Positions 20,586 through 31,845 of a stretch of 33,961 nucleotides of DNA are shown one piece after another. Origin of the DNA: Zygnema cylindricum. Taxonomy: Eukaryota > Streptophyta > Zygnematophyceae > Zygnematales > Zygnemataceae. The position numbers and the translations under genes were made by a program. Under the pieces are notes generated by a model. It saw only the letters and a program-made list of their open reading frames with translations, had not been told where the DNA came from and did no database searches. The stretch covers positions 64,001 to 97,961 of the forward strand of contig JBBHKE010001666.1 of the NCBI GenBank assembly GCA_037447655.1, given 5' to 3'. Within the stretch, counting starts at the first letter, position 1. Each line of letters opens with the position of its first letter.

Positions 20586-20754
20586 TATAAATACAACTGA
20601 TCGGACAGCAACCATTACAGCCGCCACCCACAACAAGCTTTCGGCGGCCTTTGGGGATAGCCTCACGCGTTGCCACGTGGCACCACATTATTTGATATCG
20701 GAGAAGATGGGAGGAGGAACCATGGCTCCCGATTTGGCAAATGTCACCTTGTAG
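20586..20754 (+). promoter_or_regulatory. Possible promoter remnant: TATA box, G-box and short ATG frame
   Basis: TATAAATA at 20586-20593 is followed by CCACGTGG at 20673 and an ATG at 20707 that opens only 15 codons (MGGGTMAPD...). The stretch is more GC-rich than its surroundings. A first exon with a splice donor near 20751 is conceivable, but the next sequence is the inverted duplication, so any gene would be broken. This is speculative. Confidence 0.2.
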
Positions 20755-20871
20755 ACCATGTCGTACAATGGCCGTACAATAAGTACATCGCCCATCGTAC
20801 CTTCTTGTACTATATAGTGTTCCTATTGGACTAGGGTTTAGTAGTAGGTAGTCGTGAGTAGGCAGACCAAG

Positions 20872-21276
20872 ACTTAGTGATATTTAGGTACCACTCTCTA
20901 AGAGAGCTTGTAACTATAAAGGTCATCTTTGACCAGCCATAACTTAATGCTCGGGTGAGCAAATTCAGTGATTCTTTTTGCTGCGAACTCAAGGGAGTCC
21001 AAGCTACACAGGGGTATAGTCGGTCAGATTCTTTGCGTGCCAGGGTGGCCCTCATTCAGTGGGAAAGTTAAAGTGGGGAATATTGTCCAAAACACATATT
21101 CAAGCTTTGCATTCTGTGGTGGAACTGAGCACACAGAAGGTCTTCTCTTCACAGGGATGAAGGTGTATTGGGGTTCTGATTGTCAAGGGATCATTCATTT
21201 GGGTTTATATCAACTTGGAGTCGGCACTATCTAGATTAGCTTCTTTTAGATTTGCGAATTCTTTGGGCAATGGAGC
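20872..21276 (-). repeat. Inverted duplication, right copy
   Basis: It matches the complement of 17374-17782. On the minus strand a 74-codon frame (21055-20831) contains the CVAWTPLS and QQKESL segments also seen in the left copy, plus WSKMTF. On the plus strand an 88-codon frame is also open, so the original coding strand is uncertain. The F5 ends are absent here. Confidence 0.65.
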
Positions 21277-21471
21277 CCATAGAATTTCAAATTTCGTGTG
21301 ACGAATGGCCGGTAACAAAAATAGTGCGACGAAAGTTCGTTACGAGATTACTTTTGTAATTTCGGTTGAAACTTTGAATGTATATATCATGTGCAAAATT
21401 TTTCGATTTCCGTTGGTTGATGTCTTGACACGTATGTTCATTATCCAACGTATTGTGGCTGATTTTTTTCT

Positions 21472-21512
21472 GTAAATGGTGATGTACCTCCTCGAGGTAC
21501 ATCACCATTTAC
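21472..21512. repeat. Perfect 41-nt palindrome
   Basis: Two 19-base arms (GTAAATGGTGATGTACCTC and its complement) flank the loop CTC, with no mismatch. Nothing around it identifies a host element. Confidence 0.9.
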
Positions 21513-21984
21513 ATAAACTTTTGACGCGAATGCTTACTGAAAATACATCCAATTGTCATTGTTACCTCCCAGACCTTTGGAGAATATTGGCAAGATTCTC
21601 CGTAATGTTGTTCCCTTATAAAAACAAATTAAGAACTACGGCATAGTACGGAGAGGTCCAAATTTCTGTAAACAACCTCAATTTTTGTCTGATGGAACGC
21701 CACCCTTACTTGTATCTAGAATTTATGTCGGCGTGTGTTTCAAGCTTTGCGAATGTCGAATTTTCAAGACGTATTTTTCATCAAAATGAAAAGTGATTTC
21801 GAGGGATTTTATGAGAGTAAGGGTACGGACCCATGTGGCTAAAGGTGTGTGTCATAGATGTCCAATTTGTACGGATTTGGACTTTTTTACAATTTTTATG
21901 TGTTATTCGCTACTTTCATACCGTTCGTTAGTTTTCGCTGTAAGATGTACGAAAACGTACGGAAACCGTCCCCTTACCCCTAAA

Positions 21985-22460
21985 AAATCTTAAAAATTCC
22001 TAGAATGCACAAGAAACATACGGAAATATGAATGGCATTAAGGTGTACCCTAAAAAACCTAGGAGTACGGAGAATGTAAGGCGGTTGTACTGTAACTTAC
22101 CGGAATGTACGAAATGCAAGGGAAGTACCCTAAACAACCTAAAACCCCCTCGTCAATAACCCTAAAAGTATTGAAGTATACGCACGATGTACGTAGATGT
22201 ACGTAGATGTACGAAATATGTAAGTCCATATAACTGAAATATACGGAAACGTACAAAAATGTACCCTAAAAATCTCAAAATCATAACCGTCAAAAGTACA
22301 AAAATATACGGACACTTTGCGTAAATGTATGAATAAAAGTTGGCGGTTTAACAAAAATTTATGATAATGCACGAGAATGTACCCTAAAACCCCCCTTAAT
22401 AACCCTAAAAGTACTAAAATGTACGAAGACTGTACTCAAATGTACGAAAAAGTACGGGTG
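21985..22460 (+). repeat. GTAC-rich degenerate repeat zone
   Basis: The phrase GTACCCTAAA recurs at 22044, 22125, 22261 and 22379 with irregular spacing. TGTACGAA-type words fill the gaps, giving close to 20 GTAC tetramers in about 420 bases. It is non-coding. Confidence 0.6.
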
Positions 22461-22564
22461 CATAGTCTGGTACGCATTTTATTAATTTTTCAACATCGTT
22501 AGATGCGAATCGTACGTAGTATTCGCATGTTCGTTTCGTGCGTATTATGCAAATTTGACATCTA

Positions 22565-23520
22565 TGGTGTGTGCCCATGTGTTCAAGTAAGGGTGTTTTC
22601 TCGTCGTTTTCACAAAAAATGGGACTTGCAACGATAAAATATTTACGCTGTACGAAAAATGGGCAAGAACCAAAATACATTTTGCGTCATCTTGGAGCTT
22701 GGATAGTACGTCAATTTGACGTTATAATCATTTCGACCCACTTCCACGTCACGCCAGCTCATCTTTACGCTTATACTGGAATCAAATCGCGACCTGGTTT
22801 TAAATAAAATAACACGCTATTGACGAATAGCAAAACAGTATAGCACGGCTGAAACATCTTCGAAAAATTTTGAACGAGGGAGAGTACACCCTTTTTTTTC
22901 CCCTGCTCGTCACGCACATGTACGTACGAAAATAACAAGCAAGGAAGTAAAAAAATTCGTTGGGGTCTCGCACCTCCACTTTCATTCATGGGTCCTTTGC
23001 AAAAGTTTACGTCGTCCTCGTCCTTCCCCCTCTTTTGCACTGGACCTCTCCTCTTTCTCTCTTATTTAAATGAAATGCTGCAAAAATAGTCTCAAATGAA
23101 AGATGTTATTTTTTCTTTTTTTTATATTTTTGGTCTGGGTTTGATGGCATATCGAATGATAAAGATAAGAAAAAGAAATCGGGAAGCCATGGCGGAAAAT
23201 TTACGTACTGATGACGTCAAAAAGTAGCATGACTTCACTATGTCACAAAACCCTAAACATATACAATGTCACAAAAACCTGGACGTCTACAACCGTCGCC
23301 GTTTTTGTAGAAGTCACCAATTTTAGGAAGTTTAGTAGTCGTCTACATTTCGTTTCGTACTCTATCGCACATTTTGTAGACGTCTACAACTGTCATATAT
23401 TTGAAGTAATGTAGGGGCAAGTAACAATTGACATAGAAACACTTTGAAAGGTACACCCTAAAATCTGCGCTAAAATCCAAAGTAACATATTAAAGTTTCG
23501 GTTACATGGGCACACACCTT
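22565..23520 (-). mobile_element. F3 element, diverged copy, about 956 bp
   Basis: The ends GGTGTGTGCCCATGTG and CATGGGCACACACCTT are inverted. The interior is collinear with 30441-31487: CACCTCCACTTTCATTCATG near 22972, GCCATGGCGGAAA near 23188, GTCACAAAACCCTAAACAT near 23241, and a run of ACGTCTACAAC motifs. It has no intact frame. Confidence 0.65.
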
Positions 23521-24235
23521 AAGTACTAGTTTTTTTCTGTCGTTTTCCTTCATAACATAGCGTGGTACAGGTAAAGTCGCAACCGTACGAAGAAATTGCA
23601 AATTTGTATAGTACAATTTGCATCATCCTCAAACATAGGATGTACGAAAATTTGTAGTCTTTTGTTTTTTTCGACCTAGTGTCACTTCACCTTCAAACTT
23701 ATCATAAATCACATCGGCGATATGTTTTAAATAAAGTAGAACAGTTTTCACAAAAAGGAAACATATTATCACGTGTGAAATTTTTTCATAACTTTTTGAC
23801 GACGGGAAAAAGTACACAGTTATTCGTTTTTGTCTGATGCACCTTGTACATTTTTGTCCGCATGCACCTTGTTCACTGTTTTTTTGAAGGAGTCTTGATG
23901 GTGCAGTGTCATTTCATGTAAAGGTGTAAAATCTGTGAAAGAAAAACATGTGCGAAGTCATGGCAACCGGACACGAGAGGTTTAAGCAAAGGCATGTTAT
24001 AGAGCCACGGATGCAAGGCTGCACGTCTACGATGTCATGCAATGACATGCCAACTCGCTTCAAAAATTACGATGTGTCTTGTGACGCTTCAAAAAGTTTC
24101 GAAAAATACAATGCGCCAAGATAGATTGTAATGTTGACAACCGTCACGAGCATTGTCGACGTATACAATCGTCAAAAACTAAAGTAACAATTTTGGGTAA
24201 ACACATAGAGACACCCGAAATCTCAGTCCGCTTGA
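23521..24235 (-). mobile_element. F3-related fragment
   Basis: It resembles the start of F3 units (TTTTTCTGTCGTTTTCC near 23529, a TTCGACC...CATCGGCGATATGTTTT zone) and the fragment at 25690-26180. It then degenerates into unplaced sequence with several TGCACCTTGT phrases. No complete ends are visible. Confidence 0.35.
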
Positions 24236-24239
24236 TCAG

Positions 24240-25215
24240 CACTAAGGGCACTTTCCCATTTGCTAAAGTTGCAGTTATATTTTGTCGTTTTCCTCCACAA
24301 CTTCGAAAAAAACGAGAAAATGGGCAGCATTACCAAAAATTTCAAATAACCACCATACAAGTTGCGTTACCTTGAAACTTTATATGTACTGGAGTTTGTC
24401 ATCTAGTGCGATGCAATTTGTTGTCTAGCGCGTTTCGACCCACTTTCGCCTACTTCCAACTCATCTTCACATTTTATATAAAATCACCTCGCGAGGTTAT
24501 TTTAAATGAAGTTCCATGATGTGCGCGAATAGGCAGATAATGTCGCACGTGTTCAAAGTTTTTAACAAATTTTTGTGCGCCGAGTACCAAAAAAAATTCC
24601 ATCGCATGTTTTCAGCCTGTGCGTGACTTTTTTTCCGTGCGTGTTTTTACGTTCAAAGGTCGTAGATGGGGTCTTGACCAATGGACGCCATTTCGTAAAA
24701 GCGAAGTCCGTGAAAGCATCTCTCTCTCTCTCCCTCTCCCACTACGACGTCTTTCTCACAATTCTCGCAATCAAAAACGTCAATAATGGTATCAAATGAA
24801 ATATCTCTAAAAACGATTATTTTTTACTATCTTTGGCCGTATTTTGATGGCAAGTGGAGTGAGAAAAGACCGAAAAACAAAATCGGAAAACCATGGCGGA
24901 AAGTTTTAGAATTTGTGACGTCGACGTTGTCATAATTTGAGCGTAATGTCAAATTGTCACAAACCGTAAACATCTACAATGTCACAAGTAGCTAGACGTC
25001 TACAACCGTCGCTATTTTGTAAACGTCATCAATTGTCGCGAGTTTTGTAGTCGTCTTTAACTGTCACAAATTACACCCATGTCTACATCCATCACAATCT
25101 AAAGTAACGATTTCATTTCTTTATATAGGAATTCTCCAAAAGTAGTACGGAGAACCTTCGCTGAAAACAAACTTGCAAAACTAAAGTTTCAGTTACATGC
25201 GAAAGTGCTTTTGTT
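24240..25215 (-). mobile_element. F3 element, diverged copy
   Basis: The ends AAGGGCACTTTCCCATTTG and CAGTTACATGCGAAAGTGCTT are approximate inverted repeats. It is collinear with F3: CACCTCGCGAGG near 24486, CCATGGCGGAAAGTTTTAG near 24891, TGTGACGTCGACGTTGTCA near 24914, and ACGTCTACAACCGTCGC near 24993. Confidence 0.6.
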
Positions 25216-25689
25216 GTTGTTCAATTCTGGCCCTGGTAAAAAATAATGAGAATCAGTACAGTCGTCAACTGAAAAATAATAGTTTTTGGCGTGTGCACAA
25301 CATATAAAATATCCAAACCATGGGCAAATTGAAGGATTGACATTTTCCTGACTAAACATTCCTATAGTGGGGTTAAAACAAACAATCTGCGTAAAAAAAT
25401 AGTTTGTCTTTTTCGTTTACTTTCTAGATCTTTGCTAAAGCCTCCCAACAACCTTTTTTTTCCTCAAAAGTCAAGGATTTTAAGGTTATAAATTATCCTT
25501 TTGCGGATGCAAGTGGATGGAAGTCACAACAGTTGTACAATGGATTTGAAATATAAACATGTGACTAATCATGGTTTACGAACCGTTTGTCTTATTTGGT
25601 GGTCTAACCATAGAATTTAAAAATGAAGATTTTTATCGTCAAAAATTCGAATGGCTCACCATGAATGAACAAAAACATGATTAAAATAA

Positions 25690-26180
25690 ATAACGGTGCG
25701 TCTCAATGTGCCAAAGTAAGGGTTTGTTCTGTCATTTTCTTGTTAAACTTAGAGTCGTACCGCCTAAGTTTCAACCGTACAAAAAAATAGAAAAAAGTAG
25801 AAGTACATTGTGCGTCATTGTCAAATTTAGGATGTACTACATGTTGTCGTCTTGTGTTCTTCGACCCACGGCCACGCCAAAAAACGTCATCTTCAAAATT
25901 TCTTTAAAACACATGGGCGATGTGTTTTAAAACAAAGTATTGTTTAAAAAGGAATAGGAACACGTTTTCACACGTGTAAATTTTTTTACAAAAATTTCAA
26001 ACTTATTCAAGCTACGGCAAAAGGTACACTATTCGTTATGTTTTGTCCGTTTGCGTCCATCATAATACACAAATTTTTTTTTTTGTCGCGTTTCGTTGAG
26101 TGCAGATTTTTTCATTCTATGGGTTCGAAAATTACGATGCTATTTCACGAAAACGTGAGAAATCTTTGAGGGCGCCCCAA
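25690..26180 (-). mobile_element. F3-related fragment
   Basis: GTGCCAAAGTAAGGGTTTG near 25708 and the following GTCATTTTCTTG, TTCGACCCACGGCC and GGGCGATGTGTTTTAAA blocks parallel the start of 22565-23520 and 23521-23800. Only the first half of the unit is present. Confidence 0.4.
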
Positions 26181-26684
26181 CAACTCTCACACGCTAGCTC
26201 TCTCACGCAGCCTCACATTCGCCCCTTCAAACTTCACTATTCCTCATCCTTTCACGAGGCGGTTCTACAGTGACTGGTGGGAAGCTGGAGATTTTTTTTT
26301 TTTGCCTTAAAAAAATAAAAACCCACTATTATCATTGCGATGTATTTTAACCCGGACAGAGGCGGATAATAAGTATAGTCTATTATGTTGCTTCATCTAA
26401 AAATTTTACCACGTTTTTACAAGCTCAGCATTACCAAAAAATATTATAATTATTGTGCTTAATATTGGTTTTATTACGTCACACTTAATCTACTGTGCAA
26501 ATCAGTTATTCTAAAACCAAATTTTATTACGATTATTATTATTATTTTTATTTGTTTTTCTTTATGATTTTTAATTCTTTACACAAGAATGAAAAAATCA
26601 TTGCATGCACTAGGAGATAAAAAGAAAACTTAAATTTCTGGTGATTGTATCATATTATACGGATAAAATGCGTTTTATTTTTTA
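26181..26684. other. AT-rich spacer
   Basis: I see no gene. There is a small C-rich patch at 26170-26285, then very AT-rich sequence with an ATTATT-type simple repeat near 26535. Confidence 0.45.
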
Positions 26685-26685
26685 G

Positions 26686-27605
26686 GGTTGTGCACCTTTG
26701 ACGCTCTAGCCGAAAATGGTACTTTATGAGCCGAATCACGAAACGACAAAAATCAAGTATTAAAAAGTAAACCGTTATTGGATTTATGAAAGAATTTATG
26801 ACGAAGACTTTTTTAGAGTGGATAACCCTGTTTCAAATAATAATGGGGTGGACAATCTGGACCACCGGTTAAGCAATAAATACATAACGCTTTTTCGATG
26901 GCGATTCACGGCGTGAAGTTCGATACAGACGATCAACGTGACTTTCCCGTCAAAAATATCTTTCATTTTGTTTGTCGCTAGGATCAGTGCTTTGGCGTTT
27001 TGTCGAGCTAGTGAAAAAAGTGTGGTAATGTTTGTTGAAGAAGACAAACGCTGGTCAGACAGGTAACCAGCGTACGAGTTCTGGTCAATATCTATATTTG
27101 CAGCTAGTCGTTAGGTTTCATGTGGATCCCTAATTCCCTATGGCTCTATGTTGACCATTTTGTCGTTTTGTGCAAATACTGAATCAGAGATTCCGTGCGA
27201 CAGCTTGCATGCAATGATCTCTTTTGAAAATCTGCGATTGCAGAATGTTCGATGGTTTCTTCTCTGACAACTGGAAATTCACACGTGTGTACTATTATAT
27301 TTATTATTCGAATCAAACGTACGTCGAAGTCTTTCGTCAACTTGGCACAAATGGCGATTGGTAACGGATGTCGGACCTGTAAAATTTGTCGTCTGTGATA
27401 AATACTGATAATGATTCGAACGGAATTTTCCATAGGTCGAAATGTTTTGTTTGAGAGGCAAAAGTGCGCGCGAGACCTTTTAACCTTTTCTGCTTACGAT
27501 GGGTTCTCCGTTCCGTTTGGACACGTGCCTCCAAAAGTCGTTGCAGGCAGTTTACACAATGATTCAATCTCCACCGTCTATTATTTTCCGTGCGCTATTG
27601 CTTAA
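26686..27605 (+). repeat. R repeat, copy 3 (shorter)
   Basis: It starts GGTTGTGCACCTTTGACGC and shares GAATCACGAAACGACAAA with copy 2, GAAGACAAACGCTGGTC near 27040, and AGAATGTTCGATGGTTTC near 27243. The relic peptide RMFDGF is readable and runs further than in the other copies before a stop near 27362. The right end is cut short near the F5 derivative at 27624. Confidence 0.55.
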
Positions 27606-27623
27606 ACTATAATAAGCATAGTT

Positions 27624-27987
27624 CATAGTTCAAAAGTAGGCGTTTTTTGGTAGGCCTTTTGTAGGCCGCCTTTAGCGTAAGTTGTGTTATGGGCTTTTCA
27701 TGTGATCTTCTTAGATCGTTACTTTCATCAACGATCGTCAGATCGTCCAAATCTGACGGTTTAAATAAAAAGTCGCTCAAAACTCACAGAAAAATATTTT
27801 TTTGTCCGATTTTTTTTTCAAATTTAGGCATGACGTTTAATTCTCTATCGATCCATGTGCAACTCAACCCTGTTACTATTTTATTTCATTTTGCGGCCAA
27901 TGCAATATGGGTCTTAAGGCCATATTGTATGTTTTGCATACAATAGGCATATTGTATGGGCGTACTGTCACCTACTTTTGAACTATG
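27624..27987 (+). mobile_element. F5 deletion derivative (MITE-like), 364 bp
   Basis: The left end CATAGTTCAAAAGTAGG and right end CCTACTTTTGAACTATG are perfect 17 bp inverted repeats. The first 290 bases match the left end of F5 (one copy of its 93 bp tandem unit), and the last 75 match its right end. The join is at GTCTT (27911-27915). A GTT triplet borders both sides, but no 8 bp duplication is visible. Confidence 0.75.
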
Positions 27988-28027
27988 GTTCAAAGTACTT
28001 TGGATTATAGTGAAGATTCTACGTACT

Positions 28028-28980
28028 AGGGTATGTCCCCATGTAATCGGTAATTTGATAAAGTATTTTGGACTGTAGTAAGATTCTCCGTACTACTTTG
28101 CAGAGCGTCCCAATGTGCGAAAATGAAATCGGAACTTTGACATGTGACGGTTGTCGACGTAGGTACAACTTTGTGACGGATGAAGACGACTACGAAACTT
28201 TCGACAATCAGTGACGCCAACGAAAACAGCGACAGTTGTAGACGTCTAAATTTTTGTAATTTTGTGACATTGTAGATGTTTAGGGTTTTGTGACATTGTG
28301 ACGCCATGCTCACTTGTGACAACGTCGACGTCACAAATTCAAGAACTTTCCGCCATGGCTATCCGATTTCGTTTTTTCGACTTTTCTTACTCGATTTGGT
28401 ATAAAAATATACTTAAAGGTAGTCAAAATAATTTTTTTTCAAATATCTTTCATTTAATACCACTATTGACGTGGCTCATTCTAAAAAGTGTGAGACAAAA
28501 GCAAGGGAGAGGGGAAAGGCGACGACGGCGCAAAATTTTGCAAAGGACCCATGAATGAAAGTGGAGGTCCGAGACCCCTGCAGATTTTTTTCCGTACATG
28601 CTCGTCTTTTCCGTACATGCACGTGACACGCAGGGAGAAAAATAGCGAGTGCCTTCCCTCGTCCTAAAATTTTCTCACTCGTGTGGCGCGTGCGTAGACC
28701 GTTTTTCATTCGTTGTTTGGGTGGTACTTTCTCTGAAATCCAATCGCGAGGCGATTTCTGATGAAGTTTTTTGACGGGCTGGATTCTTTAGCCCGGGGGT
28801 CGGAAAAAGGAAAACGCCAAAATGCATTCACACGACGACAAACATGAAGTACATTCAAAGCATCGACTTGACATTTGTTGTACTTTTTGTTTGTACGGCT
28901 AAAGTTCTTCTCGTACGGAACTGTGTTTTGGGTCAAAACGACATAAAAAGTCGATACTTTAATACATGGGGACATACCCT
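28028..28980 (+). mobile_element. F3 element, copy A, 953 bp
   Basis: The terminal inverted repeats begin AGGGTATGTCCCCATGTA and end with its complement. The interior carries many ACGTC and TGTCAC words and the CTTTCATTCATGGGTCC block in inverse. The 40 bases just left of it (27988-28027) match F3 interior, so it appears inserted into another F3 copy. It has no intact frame. Confidence 0.75.
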
Positions 28981-28983
28981 TAC

Positions 28984-30440
28984 ACAGTATCCCCATGTAA
29001 TCGGTACTTTGATAAGTGGTGAAGATTCTCCGTACTACTTTGAAGAGCGTCTCATAGCCTGTTCCCACCGGAGCATTTGTAACTTTTTGCCCATTCTGAT
29101 GATTTTCCGAGAACTCATCGGAAAACGGGTCTTGTTCACACCAAAATTTTGGCACGTAACTCCAATTGAAGGTGTCTTATGACACGGCACACGCTTCGAC
29201 GTCATCAAACAAAGGCGCGAAAACAAACCTGCAGATTTTCAAATTTACTATGTTCGAAAGAGGACGACGGTGGTTCAAAGTCCTGCAGATTTTTCGCGCG
29301 AAAACAACGAAATAGCAGTTCGGATGTTTTTTTTGCTACATCAGTTTTTCGGGTTACCGTTGGCCTGTTTCAAAGAAATACGCTACTTTAACCCGACTTC
29401 AATATCCCTCAATATTTTGAGGAAGTTAGTTTGTACGGTTTTCCGAAAATTTCCAAAAACAAAAAAGACGGTGCTCGGAAATCCGTACATTATTCGAACG
29501 CCCGTCTGTTGCAGAAGTGAATTTTCTTCCGGTGGGAACAGGATATCAATGTGCGCAAATGAAATCGGAACTTTGACATGTGACGGTTGTAGACCTAGGT
29601 ACAAATTTTCGACGGTTGACGACGACTACGAAGTTGGTGACGCCAACAAAAACAACGACAGTTGTAGTTTTGTAAACGTCTACATTTTTGTAGTTTTGTG
29701 ACATGGCAAATGTTTCGGGTTTTGTGACATTGTGACGCCATGCTCACTTGTGACAACGTCGACGTCACAGATTCAAGAACTTTCGGCCATGGCTACCCGT
29801 TTTCGTTTTTTCGACTTTTCTCACTCGATTTGCCATAAAACTATACCTAAAGGTAGTCAAAAGAATTATTTTTCAAACATCTTTCATTTCATTCCAGTAA
29901 AGTTGTGCCTCGTTCTAATAAGTGTGAGATAAAACCGATAGTGTGAGAGGGAGAGGGGAGAGACGACGACAACGCAAAATTTTGCAAAGGACCCATGAAT
30001 GAAAGTGGAAGTCCGAGACTCCTGTAGATTTTTTTCCGTACACGCTCGTCTTTTCCGTACATGCGCGTGACGGGCAGGGAGAAAAAAAAAGCGAGTACTC
30101 TCCCTTGTCCTAAAATTTTCCCATTTGTGTGGCGCGTGCGTGGGTTGTTTTTCATTCGCTGTTTGGGCGGTACTTGAACGAAAAACACCCTATCGAGGTG
30201 ATTTTTTATGAAGTTTTTTGATGGGTTGGATTCTCTTGCCGGGGGTCGAAAAGAGGAACACGCCAAAATGCGTTTAGATGGCGACAAACATGCAGGACAT
30301 TCAAAGTATCGAATTGACGTCCACTGTACTTTGGTAAAAATGATTTTCTCGTACGGCTAAAGTTTTTCTCAAAGCTCCCTGAATTTTGGGGGAAAACGAC
30401 AGAGAAAAGTCGATACTTTAGTACATGGGGACACCCCCTT
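28984..30440 (+). mobile_element. F3 element, copy B, interrupted
   Basis: It is collinear with copy A from TATCCCCATGTAATCGG to TACATGGGGACACCCCCTT. Without the 491 bp insertion at 29055-29545 and one copy of its 3 bp target duplication it would be about 960 bp, the normal unit length. It abuts copy C in opposite orientation. Confidence 0.75.
29055..29545. mobile_element. F4: 491 bp transposon inserted in F3 copy B
   Basis: The ends are TAGCCTGTTCCCACCGG and CCGGTGGGAACAGGATA (inverted, one mismatch). The 3 bp sequence TCA flanks both sides (29052-29054 and 29546-29548). Copy A at 28101-28120 shows the uninterrupted target. No transposase is encoded. A 3 bp duplication fits PIF/Harbinger or CACTA-type elements, but the ends match neither canonical start, so I leave it unclassified. 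Confidence 0.75.
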
Positions 30441-31487
30441 AGGCCGTGTCCCCATGTATTAAAGTATCGTCTTTTCTCTAACGTTTTTCCCCAAAATTTA
30501 AACTCGAACGAGAAAAACTTTAGCCGTACGAAAAAATCAATTTTACCACAGTAGAGTGAACGTCAATTCGATACTTTGAATGTACTCCATGTTTGTCGTC
30601 ATGTGAACATGTTTTCCTCTTTTCGACCCCCGGGCAAGAGAATACAGCCCATCAAAACACTTCATCCAAAAATTGCCTCGCAAGGGGATTTCAGAGAAAG
30701 TACGCCTAAGCAACGCATGAAAAGCGACACACACACGCGCCACACGAGTGGGAAAATTTTAGGACAAGGGAAAGTCCTCGCTATTTTTCTCCCTGCCCGT
30801 CATGCGCATGTACGGAAAAGAGGAGCATTTACGGGAAAAATCTGCATGCACGGAAAAGAGGAGCATGTACGGGAAAAATTTGCAGGGGTCTCGGGCCTCC
30901 ACTTTCATTCATGGGTCCTTTGCAAAATTTTGCGCCGTCATCGCCTCTCCCCTCTCCCTCTCGCATTATCGCTTTTATCTCACATTTTGGAAAATGATGC
31001 ACGACAATACTAGTATGAAATGAAAGATAATTGATAAATAATTCTTTTGATTACCTTTAGGTATATTTTTATGGTAATTCGAGTGAGAAAAACGAAATCA
31101 AATAGCCATGGCAGAAAGTTCTTCAATTTGTGACGTCGATGTTGTCACAAGTGAGCATGGCGTCACAATGTCACAAAACCCTAAACATCTACAATGTCAC
31201 AAAACCCTAAACATCTACAATGTCACAAAACCCTAAACATCTACAATGTCACAAAATTACAAAAATCTAGACGTCTACAACTGTCGTTGTTTTTGTAGGC
31301 ATCACCAGTTCTCGGAAATTTCGTATTCGTCTTAAACCGTCACAAAGTTGTACCTACGTATACAACCATCACATGTCAAAGTTCCGATTTCATTTTCGCA
31401 CATTGGGACGCTCTTCAAAGTAGTACGGAGAATCTTCACTGGAGTCCTAAATACTTTTTTAAAGTATCGATTACATGGGGACACGAC
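30441..31487 (-). mobile_element. F3 element, copy C, head-to-head with copy B
   Basis: It begins AGGCCGTGTCCCCATGTATT and ends TACATGGGGACACG. It is the reverse complement of copy B over the whole unit. Extra length comes from a duplicated segment of about 39 bp near 30810-30880 and the 26 bp tandem repeat at 31175-31252. Confidence 0.75.
31175..31252 (-). repeat. 26 bp tandem repeat, three perfect units
   Basis: Each unit begins AAAACCCTAAACATCTACAA and ends TGTCAC. Other F3 copies have a single unit at this position, so it is a local expansion. The CCCTAAAC phrase is not a telomere array. Confidence 0.9.
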
Positions 31488-31845
31488 GTTTCAGAGCGTT
31501 CCAATGTTTGAAAATGAAACTGGAACTTTAAAAATTGACGGTTGTAGTCTTCTAGATGTCGGTAGAACTTGTGACGATTGAAGACAACTATGAAACTTAC
31601 GACAATTGGCGACGTTTACAAAAACAACGAGGATTGTAGACGTTAGACGTTTAGTTTTTGTGACATTTTAGATGTCTACGGTTTTGTGACATTGTGATGC
31701 CATGCTCACTTGTGAAGCGTTGACGTCATTGATTAAACAAATTTCCGCCATGGCTTCCTGATTGTGTTTTGTCGACTTTTTTCACTCTACTTGTCATCAA
31801 AATATGCCCAAAGGTAGTTAATTTTTTTTTTCAAAGCTCTTTCAT
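31488..31845 (+). mobile_element. F3 element, copy D, truncated
   Basis: It starts at an interior position (TCAGAGCGTTCCAATGTTTG) and follows the F3 order through GTGACGCCATG-like and CGCCATGGCTTCCTG to AAAGCTCTTTCATTTC. It lacks both ends. Confidence 0.65.

Noticed and set aside
21985-22460. Possible CRISPR-like array in the GTACCCTAAA zone
   Set aside because: Spacing is irregular (81, 136 and 118 bases), the repeats are imperfect and the DNA is eukaryotic.
31140-31255. CCCTAAAC phrases resembling plant telomere repeats
   Set aside because: They occur once per 26 bp unit and once per F3 copy, not as a contiguous TTTAGGG array.
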